DNA of 64,000 nt, from the NCBI RefSeq assembly GCF_000214725.1, contig NC_015574.1, positions 1,500,001-1,564,000 of the forward strand, in the 5' to 3' direction. The translations under genes and the position numbers were made by a program. Shown in pieces: positions 1-8,282 of this stretch. How positions within the stretch are numbered: the first letter of the stretch is position 1; every line of letters begins with the position of its first letter. This DNA is from Methanobacterium paludis (GTDB taxonomy: Archaea; Methanobacteriota; Methanobacteria; Methanobacteriales; Methanobacteriaceae). Below the pieces are notes generated by a model. It was given only the letters and a program-made list of their open reading frames with translations. It was not told the origin of the DNA and did no database searches.

Positions 1-724
1 AAAATTAAATGACAAATTAACTTATTCTCTGCAAGTATTTAAAGATAAAAAGACTGAAACATAAACTAAAAAACTATACAATACATTAAAAAAGATATTA
101 TTTGAAAAAATACAGAATAGGAGCATTACAAACCAGTACGTGGTAAAATCGAAGACTTTTTCAAATTGTGCAAATCATGACTAAGCCTGAAAAAATTACA
201 CAAATATACACCAGAATCCGCCGAAAGAACCATCATAATAACTGTATTTTTAGCAGAGCTCATCACAACACTAGGTTACAACTCAAAAACAGCCCTAAAA
301 AAGCTCTCAGAAAACTAAAAAACTAAAAAACTAAAAAACTAAAATATTATATTTCCAATTTAAATGTATATCATCAGATTTAGACAAAAACAGAATTTCT
401 TTGTGACCATTGGCACAAAAAAATTTAAAGATTAATATGAACTTTTATCCAAATCCAATATCTAAAATGGACTATAATTAAATTAAAAATGATATATAAG
501 CATATAATCCATAAACTGACTTTTTAACCAATCCTTTTTAGTATTACTCTCTTTTAATTTTGTTTAATTAAATGATTTTTAGTGATTAGTTGCACCAAAC
601 TTTGTTGATATATTATTACATCTGTGAATCAAAAGGGCTACTTAGCTAAAAAAAACTCTAAAAATTAGTTATTGTTTTTTTTAGTTGAAATTTTGTTATA
701 AAAAGATTTTAGGAGGAAAAAAAG
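1..724. other. AT-rich non-coding region
   Basis: No intact gene is visible. Positions 121-318 carry a decayed reading frame (listed separately), followed at about 311-345 by a short tandem repeat of a 7-base AAAACTA-like unit. The rest is AT-rich spacer leading into the promoter of the secreted protein at 725. Confidence 0.6.
121..318 (+). pseudogene. decayed ORF, possibly a transposase C-terminus
   Basis: One frame reads HYKPVRGKIEDFF..., meets a TGA at 178-180, then continues in the same frame through LHKYTPESAERTII and TLGYNSKTALKKLSE to a natural stop at 316-318. A TAG lies just upstream at 118-120 and no start codon or ribosome site is present. The Lys-rich, helical, in-frame sequence interrupted by one stop looks like the C-terminal remnant of a real protein. 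The flavour suggests a transposase of an archaeal insertion sequence, but I do not recognise a specific family and saw no terminal inverted repeats. The identity is a guess; the decay is what the sequence shows. Confidence 0.35.
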
Positions 725-1216
725 ATGAAATTAAACAAATTGGTTATAGTTTTGTCAATATTTATTGTTGCAACCATGGGAATTTCCCCAATATTTGCAG
801 CAAACGTAACTACCGGAACTAGCCAGGCTTCAATAGGTGTTGGTGACACAATATCTCTATTAGTAAGTGGCGATGTAAGCTTTACTGATCTTCTTGCTGA
901 TAATATAATCTCAAATCAGGGTCAAAAGACTACTCTTACATCTGCATCAAACGTGCCTATAACTGTAGATGTAAATGCTGCTAATTTTGCAGATAACATG
1001 CCTATATCAGCACTACAAGTTCAAAATGCCAATACCACATTATACGCTCCAATGGTCTCCACTGGATCAGTAAATGTAATAACCGGCATGCCAGCACCAG
1101 CAGTAGGTGCAAGCACTACTCAAGATATCGGCCTACAAGCTCAGGTACCAAACGGTGTTAAAACAGGCACATACAACACAATCCTAACCTGGACTGCAAG
1201 TAAAACTGCTACTTAA
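725..1216 (+). CDS. secreted WxL-like surface protein
   Basis: A 163-residue protein with a clear signal peptide (about residues 1-26, ending SPIFAA). The mature part is a Thr/Asn/Val-rich beta-type sequence with almost no charged residues. Its C-terminus, GTYNTILTWTASKT, resembles the last strand of bacterial WxL domains, where the sequence typically runs tYtatLtWtLt. The WxL domain binds cell-wall polymers in Firmicutes. A strong ribosome site (AGGAGG, 711-716) precedes the ATG. The next gene, 83 bp downstream on the same strand, resembles DUF916/WxLIP proteins, the usual partner of WxL proteins, which supports the assignment. The resemblance is at pattern level only, and the function is unknown beyond an exported, probably wall-associated protein. 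Confidence 0.7.
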   Translation: MKLNKLVIVLSIFIVATMGISPIFAANVTTGTSQASIGVGDTISLLVSGDVSFTDLLADNIISNQGQKTTLTSASNVPITVDVNAANFADNMPISALQVQNANTTLYAPMVSTGSVNVITGMPAPAVGASTTQDIGLQAQVPNGVKTGTYNTILTWTASKTAT

Positions 1217-1227
1217 ACCATAAATTG

Positions 1228-1250
1228 TTTATTTTTTTTCTATTTTTTTA
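1228..1250 (+). terminator. oligo-T termination signal
   Basis: Two runs of eight and seven T residues directly follow the stop codon of the secreted protein. This is the form of intrinsic termination used by archaeal RNA polymerase. Position and composition are the only evidence. Confidence 0.35.
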
Positions 1251-1319
1251 ATATTAACCTGCCCAAGAACTGTTTATTCTAATTAAATTCAAATAATAAT
1301 GTTTAAAGAGGTGCGCTTT

Positions 1320-2228
1320 ATGTTATCTTCGAATTACTTAAAAAAACTCAGTATTATCGCGTTAATCCTAATATCATTAACAACTGCCTGTTGGGCAACT
1401 AGTGGACTGTCAGTTTCTCCGGCAGATATAACTGTTAAAATAAACTCCACCCAACTATTTCAAGAAGAAATCGCAGTTGCCAATATAGGTGACTCTACTT
1501 TGAACGTGACTATTACAAAAAAACGGATGATGAAAAACAATGCATATACTTTGTATACTGATGATGGAATAGCTACATGGATTACAGTTGATCCAGCTGA
1601 ATTTACTCTTGCACCAAATGAAACAAAAAGTGTTAAGGTTTCAATTAACATTCCATCCAATTTAAACTACTCTGACGCTATGGGTGCTTTAATAATTAAA
1701 GGAAATCCCGTAGAAACCCAAACCAAAAACTCAAGTGGAACTAATTTAATACTTAAACAGGCCCCAGCAATATTAGTACCCGTAGTTGTGGGATTACCTG
1801 GCCAAATAATAGAATCTCTAAAACTTTCAAATCATAAATCTTCTCTATTACTTCTAAACTTTATGCCAGGAACCTTCAATTATAACGTGACAAATAACGG
1901 AACGGTTTCAGAAAATGCAACAGCCACAACACAGATAAACGGCTGGTTCAGCAAACATCAAGTAAATAGTTCCGGAACGGTGTATCCTGGAGACAATTAC
2001 TATTTTAAAAATACATGGACACCGGATATCTATGACCTTGGAATGTACACAGCCGAAACCAACATAACCTACGGTAAATACGGTACAACCAAAACCATAG
2101 TTCAAAAGGATAATGTCTTTGTCATACCGGTATGGCTAATTATACTAATCATACTGGCTTTAACAGTATGGATTATCAGGAAAAAAGAGATAAAATCTCC
2201 AATAGTAATTAAAAGAAGAGATGATTAA
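1320..2228 (+). CDS. membrane-anchored DUF916/WxLIP-like protein
   Basis: About 302 residues. The ATG at 1320 is preferred over the in-frame ATG at 1299 because GAGGTG lies 6-7 bases before it, and it gives a clean signal peptide (residues 1-27, ending ACWA). The exported part begins SGLSVSPADITVKINSTQ and has two immunoglobulin-like halves: one with the vanigdstlnvtit pattern and a D-P-x-x-F-T-L-A-P-N-E-T-K-S strand, and a second with NVTNNGTVSENATATTQ. It ends in one transmembrane helix (VIPVWLIILIILALTVWII) and a basic tail (RKKEIKS...KRRDD). This architecture matches the bacterial WxL-interacting protein family (DUF916 plus DUF3324, C-terminal helix). Together with the gene at 725 it forms a likely two-gene surface module; transfer to archaea or convergence is undecided. 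Confidence 0.7.
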   Translation: MLSSNYLKKLSIIALILISLTTACWATSGLSVSPADITVKINSTQLFQEEIAVANIGDSTLNVTITKKRMMKNNAYTLYTDDGIATWITVDPAEFTLAPNETKSVKVSINIPSNLNYSDAMGALIIKGNPVETQTKNSSGTNLILKQAPAILVPVVVGLPGQIIESLKLSNHKSSLLLLNFMPGTFNYNVTNNGTVSENATATTQINGWFSKHQVNSSGTVYPGDNYYFKNTWTPDIYDLGMYTAETNITYGKYGTTKTIVQKDNVFVIPVWLIILIILALTVWIIRKKEIKSPIVIKRRDD

Positions 2229-2567
2229 TATAGCCATCCTCATATTTTTTTTAGTTCCCTCTGGAAATCTTTGATTGACTTTTCTTTTTCTTAGTTTTTA
2301 TTTTTTTAACTTCAACGTACGGATCTCATTAATCTTTACAAATTTACATCTAGATTAATTACTTCACTTGTTGAAAAAACTAATTTACAGTTAGAGTTGC
2401 GTAGTTTGTAGTTAAATGCCCTCAAATCAGGTTACATTTACATAACACCATATAATATGTGGAAGGGCTAGATGTTATTTTTTAGAATTTTCCAGCTGAA
2501 AAAATGGATGTAACATAAATAGGAAGTTAATATGGATGAGAATATTTCCATCTACATAAATTTCCAT
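2229..2567. other. intergenic region between convergent genes
   Basis: AT-rich spacer between two genes that converge. A T-rich stretch at about 2240-2252 could end the transcript of the upstream gene. A small direct repeat of TTTCCATCTACATAAAT lies at 2546-2577, partly reaching into the end of the next gene. I see no coding sequence. Confidence 0.5.
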
Positions 2568-3902
2568 CTACATAAATAAGAAGGGTATTATAATAAACAA
2601 GAATGTATTGGATAATCCGTGGGATAGTGTAACTCCAAATAAGCTTCTTGTTTTTTGAAAGGAGTATCCATAAAACATTGCCACTCCAAATACGAAGAAA
2701 AGGTCGGGAATTGAGTTCCATCCTATGTGCATGCTTGTGAATATTAAAGCAGTATATAAAAGCCCGAAAAGTTTTCCAAAAACATTTTCTGCATTTTTCT
2801 GGATGATACCTCTGAACAGGAGTTCCTCTGCAAATCCTGTGGCTACTAAAAGTATGATCCCTGCAAAAAGAGCAGTTTCAAGGTTCAGTACAGATATAAG
2901 GGGTTTTGGTTTTAGTATCATATACTCGATGGCCCCTAGGAAAACTCCGCTTGATGCTATCATAAGTTGAACTGGTATTTTACCAAGCACCAGACCAACA
3001 TCTGCCCTTCCAAGTCCTTGGGCTTTTATTATGATATAAGATGCTGCAAAGAGGGGTATGGATATTATAGGATACCAGTAAAGCGTTGGTATCTGCATCA
3101 TAGGTATTGAAAGCCCAATTATTCGTATCATTGGCAGAACCATCATGGACCTCAGGAGATTTGCAAAATTGGAGGATGATTCAAGTGAAGACTGTATAAG
3201 GAGCGCAAACAGGATGCAGGTATGTAGTATAAGACCCAGCTCAACACCGTAATAAGTTGTTGTAACCTCTGCTACGATCAGTGCTGCAAGGTACGCTAGA
3301 ACTGTTAATATCTTCGATTTAAGAGGTCCGTGTTCTTTCCTCTTTTTCGGGATTGTGCTGAGTTTTTTGTTGTACCTGTCCTCTTTTTCCTTGTTTCCGA
3401 ATTTATTTGAGATATTAGAGGATTTACGGTACCCTGTTATTGCATCTTCCCATGCTTCCTGGGCTTCGTAAGTGTTGGCAATTAATGCTGCGACAATGGC
3501 TTCTCTTGAATGGTCTTTTGTTTTTTTGAATTTTTTAATAGATTTTCTGTAGTATGATCTGGCTTGTTCATATTCACCGCGTTTCTCGTTTATCATGCCA
3601 ATACCTGTAAGGGCATAGCCTGCACCAATATGGTCTTTAACCTTATTATAACATTTTAAAGACATTTCATAATGCTTTTTTGCATTATCATAGTCTTTGA
3701 TGTCAATGTAAAGATCTCCCATCTGCAGTAAAGTGTCAGCTTCCTTTTCAACAGCTTTAGTTTTTTTGAATATTTTCAAGGCCGTTTTGTAGTAAGATAA
3801 TGATCCTTCAATGTTTCCATCCTCATAAAATTGGGATCCTTTTTCAAGGGACTTGATAGCTTCTTGTTGATCCATTGGTGACACCGTGTTAATTTCATTC
3901 AA
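2568..3902 (-). CDS. TPR-repeat protein fused to CPBP intramembrane protease
   Basis: A 444-residue fusion. Residues about 12-190 are four or five tetratricopeptide repeats (for example SLSYYKTALKIFKKTK and ARSYYRKSIKKFKKTK), which usually bind proteins. Residues about 205-444 form a multi-helix membrane domain with the three signature motifs of the CPBP (CAAX protease and bacteriocin-processing, Abi) family: EELLFRG (E359, E360, R364), FTSMH (H392) and SHGLSN (H428, N432). All catalytic residues are present, so an active glutamic-type intramembrane endopeptidase is likely. The TPR half carries no signal peptide and is predicted cytoplasmic, so it may recruit substrates. No operon partner is evident; both flanks are long spacers. 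Domain calls are confident, the biological substrate is unknown. Confidence 0.88.
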   Translation of the reverse strand: MNEINTVSPMDQQEAIKSLEKGSQFYEDGNIEGSLSYYKTALKIFKKTKAVEKEADTLLQMGDLYIDIKDYDNAKKHYEMSLKCYNKVKDHIGAGYALTGIGMINEKRGEYEQARSYYRKSIKKFKKTKDHSREAIVAALIANTYEAQEAWEDAITGYRKSSNISNKFGNKEKEDRYNKKLSTIPKKRKEHGPLKSKILTVLAYLAALIVAEVTTTYYGVELGLILHTCILFALLIQSSLESSSNFANLLRSMMVLPMIRIIGLSIPMMQIPTLYWYPIISIPLFAASYIIIKAQGLGRADVGLVLGKIPVQLMIASSGVFLGAIEYMILKPKPLISVLNLETALFAGIILLVATGFAEELLFRGIIQKNAENVFGKLFGLLYTALIFTSMHIGWNSIPDLFFVFGVAMFYGYSFQKTRSLFGVTLSHGLSNTFLFIIIPFLFM

Positions 3903-4071
3903 TTATTAAGTATATTTAGAATATCTTTTTAGGAATATATCTATTACATACATCTATAAATTTTTATCATATCTAAAAAATGGTTTAATTGTAAAAATAA
4001 AAGTATATGAAAGAAAGCATATAAACAGATACGTTAAAATGCATCATAAGTTAAGGGCCAATGACAACAGT

Positions 4072-4107
4072 CATGATATGAGGGGTTTCCATCCCCTGAA
4101 GTTCATG
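4072..4107. other. interrupted hairpin
   Basis: CATGA pairs with TCATG (outer stem) and AGGGG with CCCCT (inner stem), separated by an asymmetric internal loop and closed by a 7-base loop TTTCCAT. It stands alone in a long spacer with no adjacent gene end. It could be part of a small RNA; no known family was recognised. Confidence 0.3.
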
Positions 4108-4199
4108 TTATATTAATTGCCAATAATGCATGGGATCAAATTCTTAAATATATCATGCTAATTTCATGTTCGTTAATTAACTAATCCCTCTTACTTTTT

Positions 4200-4430
4200 A
4201 TCTTTTTAATAAACAATCTTTTTACATCTCTAACTCGTTAAGTAAACAAGATTTTGTACATTTTTATCTCTTTAAGTAACCAATCTTTACATCTACCATA
4301 ACCAAGCTCTTTAGATCTCATTTTAAGTAAAAAAAACTCTTAAATCTCTATCTCTTTAAGTAACAATTTCTTTACATATTTATGTTAAAATAACCAAGCT
4401 TTTTTAAATCTTTAAGTTCGTTAAGATTAA
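4200..4430. repeat. degenerate tandem repeats of a CTCTTTAAGTAACCAATCTT-like unit
   Basis: The motif TCTCTTTAAGTAA followed by CAATCTTTAC recurs with variation about six to eight times at irregular spacing of roughly 30-60 bases. The copies have diverged too far for exact borders. They do not encode protein. They could be old slippage products or regulator sites for the downstream glycosyltransferase; nothing distinguishes these options. Confidence 0.4.
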
Positions 4431-4766
4431 TTTTTTAAAACTTAAAATCTCCAAGTTAACCTTAACCTTAAAAATGGGCTCTTCGTTAAAACCAGTTAAT
4501 CAATGATATTAACTAAAATTGTCCGTAAGTACAGTTGAATTAAAAATTTTAATCTTAACTGAAGGATATTTCCCAGTACAAACTTAGATCTTTAATAATA
4601 ATCCTAGACAAAAATAATAAAGGCGCCGTTAGATTTGAAACATGTTAACTATAAAACATGGACACAAAGAAGGTTTTATATTATATGGCAGACCTAAATA
4701 TTATAAGTAAAAGAATAGAATTAAAAATAAAGAATATATTTGGGTTAAGACTGAGGGGAATTATTA

Positions 4767-5684
4767 ATGGTGAAGATAACGGCATTGTTACCTGCTTACA
4801 ATGAGGAGATATCCATAGGCAGTATGGTGATAAAAACTAAAAAACACGTTGACGAAGTTATAGTTATTGATGATGGTAGTACAGATGCCACGGCAAAAAT
4901 AGCAGAAGTTGCTGGTGCAAAGGTTATAAAACACGAATCCAACCTGGGAAAGGGGGCTGCCCTTAAAACTGGTTTTGAAGCTGTTGATGGGGCCGATGTT
5001 GTGGTCACAATAGATGCAGACGGCCAGCACAGCCCTTCAGAAATACCAAAACTCATAACTCCCATAATAAATGGGGAAACAGATGTTGTAAACGGCAGCA
5101 GGTACATTAATGGGGGAGAAAAGAACACTCCAACCTACAGAAGGGTGGGTCAAAGCGTGCTGGACATAGCAACCAACATAAACGGAAGAACCAACATCAC
5201 CGATAGTCAAAGCGGTTTCAGAGCCTTCGCAGCACACACCATACCCGTGTTCCGATTCCATCAGAATGGTTTTGGTATTGAAAGTGAAATGTTAACAGAT
5301 GCATCAAATGCAGGTTTAAGGATAGAGGAAGTAAGTGTAAGTGTTGAGTACCATGAAAATTCGCATAAAAAAAATCCCCTCAGCCATGGTGTGGGTGTGC
5401 TTGTCAAGGTGCTGCAGGACATGCAGTTCAAAAGACCAATTTATTACTTCACAATTCCAGGATTAGTGCTCATCGTGGTGGGTTTGGCTGCAGGTCTGGT
5501 TTTCTTTGGACAGTACCTTGGCGACCCCAATATGGGCGGACCCAGCGGACCGGGTAAGAGTCTTGCAACAACTGTTCTTGCAGGTTTAGTCACCATAACT
5601 GGGGTGTTCATTGCATTTACCGGGATAATACTTGACAGCATGACACAGATGATCAAAGAAAACATGATGCACATGAACAAATGA
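4767..5684 (+). CDS. family 2 glycosyltransferase with two C-terminal membrane helices
   Basis: A 305-residue enzyme of the dolichyl-phosphate mannose/glucose synthase group. The GT-A fold shows PAYNEE (about 9-14), the nucleotide-sugar DDGS motif (35-38) and the metal-binding DAD (83-85, in IDADGQHS), plus the Q-S-G-F-R motif near 148 that is common in this group. Two transmembrane helices follow (about 228-250 and 266-290), as in GtrB-like enzymes that move a sugar onto a polyprenyl phosphate on the inner face of the membrane. GAGGGG lies 8-9 bases before the ATG. It stands alone, so its pathway (protein N-glycosylation or wall polymer) is not shown. The GT-C-like membrane protein at 8862 is a possible consumer of such lipid-linked sugars. 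Confidence 0.88.
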   Translation: MVKITALLPAYNEEISIGSMVIKTKKHVDEVIVIDDGSTDATAKIAEVAGAKVIKHESNLGKGAALKTGFEAVDGADVVVTIDADGQHSPSEIPKLITPIINGETDVVNGSRYINGGEKNTPTYRRVGQSVLDIATNINGRTNITDSQSGFRAFAAHTIPVFRFHQNGFGIESEMLTDASNAGLRIEEVSVSVEYHENSHKKNPLSHGVGVLVKVLQDMQFKRPIYYFTIPGLVLIVVGLAAGLVFFGQYLGDPNMGGPSGPGKSLATTVLAGLVTITGVFIAFTGIILDSMTQMIKENMMHMNK

Positions 5685-6385
5685 TTTTTCAAACTCACTT
5701 ACTCTTTTTATTTGAATTTAATCCAACTTTTGAGCCAAAACAAGCCAAAATACCAAATCGAACAAAATACCAAATCGAGCCAAAAATTAAATCAGGATAA
5801 AACTGAATTTAATTTTGCAGTCTACTATGATTTGCAGTCTAATTTTAACCTAAAACTGATTCAAAGTACGTTATAAGTAATTAACTAACATATTAAAGGT
5901 TAAATGACGGTAGCCGGAGTTTAGAATCTATTTTTCAAAAGAATATGTAATAACTTTTAGAGTTTAGGGTTACCTTAAAAAAATTTAGTTTCCATAGATT
6001 GTTGGTTTTCCTAAGAAACTCACATAACCCCATTTTTGAGTTTAATACAATAACCAGATTGTAGATGAAAAAATGGTGGATATTACTTTAAATTGGAGTT
6101 ACATAATTAAATATTCATTTATAATCATTTTTGATTACTTAAAAATCTGTGTTCACCCATCGAAAACTTCAACGATTCCAGTTTAACGATACAACCTCCA
6201 GCATATCCCCATAAAAATATTAAATGGACTTTTTTTTGAGTAAGTACAGTTTTAAATGAGCTCTTTCATCAAAAAATGGATTGGATGAGTTTTATACAGA
6301 TTTAGTGAATTTGAAAACTTCATAATCGGTCTTAAATTTAAAATACAGCACTATGAGGGCCTTTTTTTGTAAAAAAAATGAAAAC

Positions 6386-6398
6386 ATTTATATGGAAA
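6386..6398 (+). promoter_or_regulatory. candidate TATA box
   Basis: ACATTTATATGG lies about 90 bases upstream of the adhesin start in an otherwise unremarkable AT-rich stretch. Archaeal promoters place such a TATA box about 25 bases before the transcription start, which would give a leader of about 60 bases containing the ribosome site at 6461. Confidence 0.35.
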
Positions 6399-6460
6399 GT
6401 TAGGGTTAGCTTAATATATTGTTTAATGTCCTATGGCTCTAATTTAGGGCAAAAAGACAA

Positions 6461-6466
6461 GGAGGT
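6461..6466 (+). promoter_or_regulatory. ribosome binding site at an unusual distance
   Basis: A perfect GGAGGT sits 15 bases before the ATG at 6482 but 6 bases before the in-frame codon ATC at 6473-6475. Reading from there would give a more usual signal peptide start (x-K-R-M-F-T-M). Either the start moved to the next ATG after a G-to-C change, or a base is misread. Confidence 0.6.
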
Positions 6467-6481
6467 AATACAATCAAGAGA

Positions 6482-8254
6482 ATGTTTACGATGATATTTC
6501 TTCTATTTGGAGTGTCAATTCTCTCTTTAAGCTGCGTATCAGCCACTGGATTAAACACAACTGTTACTCCTCATGTTACTGCAGTGAATCCATCCAATAA
6601 CGCTGTTAACGTTGGGGTAGACAAGGTGATAAACGTCACTTTCAGCGAACCGATAAAGGCCGGTAGCAATTGGATAGAAGTCACAAACAGTAACGGCAAA
6701 GCAATACCAATCACCACATCAATCAACGGCAGCACACTAACCATAACACCAACCAACAATCTAACCAAAGCAACCAAATACACAGTACTCATACACACAG
6801 GCAGCATAACAGACATGGACAATAATAGCGTGTCTCCTTATGTAAGCCGTTTCACAACAGACAGCACAGTACCCACAGTAAAAACTGCAGACCCTGCAAA
6901 CAGCGCCGTGAACATCGCAATAACTAAGGTGATCAAAATCACCTTCAGCGAAGCAATAAAAACCGGGAACAACTGGATAGAAGTCACAAACAGTAACGGC
7001 AAAGCAATACCAATCACCACATCAATCAACGGCAGCACACTAACCATAACACCAACCAACAACCTGACCAAAGCAACCAAATACACAGTACTCATACACA
7101 CAGGCAGCATAACAGACCTGGCAGGTAACAACGTAGCAGGATACGTAACCAGATTCACAACAGACGGCACAGCACCCACAGTAAAAACTGCAGATCCTAA
7201 AAACAGCGCTACAAACATTGCAATAACCAAGGTAATTACAGTCACATTCAGCGAACCGATAAAAGCTGGTACCAGTTGGATAGAAGTCACAAACAGTAAC
7301 GGCAAAGCAATACCAATCACCACATCAATCAACGGCAGCACACTAACCATAACACCAACCAACAACCTGACCAAAGCAACCAAATACACAGTACTCATAC
7401 ACACAGGCAGCATAACAGACCTGGCAGGTAACAACGTAGCAGGATACGTAACCAGATTCACAACAGACGGCACAGCACCCACAGTAAAAAGTTCAAACCC
7501 TGCAAACAGCGCTACAAACATTGCAATAACCAAGGTAATTACAGTCACATTCAGCGAAGCAATAAAGGCCGGTACCAGTTGGATAGAACTCATAAGCAGT
7601 AACGGAACATCGATAGATATCAAAATATCAATCAGCGGCAACACACTAACCATAACACCCACCAGCAACCTGACCAACGCAACCCCGTACACTGTACTCA
7701 TACACACAGGCAGCATAACAGACCTGGCAGGTAACAACGTAGCAGGATACGTAACCAGATTCACAACCTACATGAACTCATGGTGCAGGCCAGTTTACAT
7801 TATCAGTGATAACATAATCAACACTACAACAGACAACGCTCGTATAAATCAGATAATTGATGGATTAGCTACGTTGGGAGTTTATGCAGAGAATTGTGGT
7901 TTAGGTCCAAATAAACACATCGAAGTGCTGGAAAGTGCGCAAGTACCACAAAATGCACTGGTAGTGGATATATGTGGAGGTGCGTGTGCAGGGACAATCT
8001 ATGAGATGAACACGACCTGGTATAAAGGTATAAAAGGAAGCAGGAAAGTATTTACAGTATTTTGGGCTCCTACTTCTGTTGATATAACTGGATTAGCATG
8101 GTTAGTTAGAGCACACGATGATGATTTCGATCCTGCGAGCTTTACAGGATTGGCACATCCAGATCAGTACATGTTAAGCAATGGGTACAACTACATCTAC
8201 TCTGGAGATATGAACGCCATAATAAACAGCATATACAATGAATCAAAAATATAA
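6482..8254 (+). CDS. secreted adhesin-like protein with four Ig-like repeats
   Basis: A protein of 590 residues: signal peptide (about 1-22, ending CVSA), four immunoglobulin-like repeats of exactly 101 residues, then a distinct C-terminal domain of about 165 residues. Each repeat carries VKTADPxNSAxNIAITKVI, TFSEPIKAGxxWIEV and LTKATKYTVLIHTGSITDLAGN, the pattern of SbsA Ig-like (Big_5) domains. The C-terminal part (RPVYIISDNI..., VVDICGGACAG, YKGIKGSRKVFTVFW, RAHDDDFDP) matches a domain I recall at the end of methanobacterial surface proteins that also carry pseudomurein-binding repeats. No membrane anchor follows, so it is probably secreted or held non-covalently by the wall. The start is uncertain: GGAGGT (6461-6466) is 15 bases before the ATG but only 6 before an in-frame ATC at 6473. 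Confidence 0.82.
   Translation: MFTMIFLLFGVSILSLSCVSATGLNTTVTPHVTAVNPSNNAVNVGVDKVINVTFSEPIKAGSNWIEVTNSNGKAIPITTSINGSTLTITPTNNLTKATKYTVLIHTGSITDMDNNSVSPYVSRFTTDSTVPTVKTADPANSAVNIAITKVIKITFSEAIKTGNNWIEVTNSNGKAIPITTSINGSTLTITPTNNLTKATKYTVLIHTGSITDLAGNNVAGYVTRFTTDGTAPTVKTADPKNSATNIAITKVITVTFSEPIKAGTSWIEVTNSNGKAIPITTSINGSTLTITPTNNLTKATKYTVLIHTGSITDLAGNNVAGYVTRFTTDGTAPTVKSSNPANSATNIAITKVITVTFSEAIKAGTSWIELISSNGTSIDIKISISGNTLTITPTSNLTNATPYTVLIHTGSITDLAGNNVAGYVTRFTTYMNSWCRPVYIISDNIINTTTDNARINQIIDGLATLGVYAENCGLGPNKHIEVLESAQVPQNALVVDICGGACAGTIYEMNTTWYKGIKGSRKVFTVFWAPTSVDITGLAWLVRAHDDDFDPASFTGLAHPDQYMLSNGYNYIYSGDMNAIINSIYNESKI
6671..7770 (+). repeat. near-identical 303-bp repeats inside the adhesin gene
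   Basis: The motif TGGATAGAA recurs at 6671, 6974, 7277 and 7580, exactly 303 bases apart. Long stretches of the first three units are identical in DNA, and units three and four share their 5' halves. This indicates recent duplication or gene conversion between units and makes copy number prone to change. Confidence 0.85.
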
Positions 8255-8259
8255 ACCCT

Positions 8260-8282
8260 ATTTTCCTTTCTTTTTTATTTTT
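8260..8282 (+). terminator. oligo-T termination signal
   Basis: TTTTCCTTTCTTTTTTATTTTT follows the adhesin stop codon by about six bases, the usual form of an archaeal terminator. Confidence 0.35.

Larger units (their letters stand above)
3903..4766. other. long AT-rich spacer with degenerate repeats
   Basis: No gene is visible in about 860 bases between divergent genes. Two things stand out: an interrupted hairpin at 4072-4107 and a stretch of imperfect repeats at about 4200-4430, both listed separately. Promoter elements of the glycosyltransferase gene probably lie in the last 100 bases. Confidence 0.5.
5685..6481. other. AT-rich spacer
   Basis: No gene is visible in about 800 bases. A short tandem of ATACCAAATCGA occurs at 5750-5780 and TTTGCAGTCTA occurs twice at 5813-5843. 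The last 100 bases carry the TATA element and ribosome site of the adhesin gene. Confidence 0.5.

Noticed and set aside
4050..4110. Possible C/D box RNA in the spacer at 4.0 kb
   Set aside because: CTGA is present but no convincing RTGATGA box or second box pair; kept only as an unexplained hairpin.
6838..7764. Long antisense frame inside the adhesin
   Set aside because: Shadow of the repetitive Thr-rich coding strand; no ribosome site and no independent protein features.
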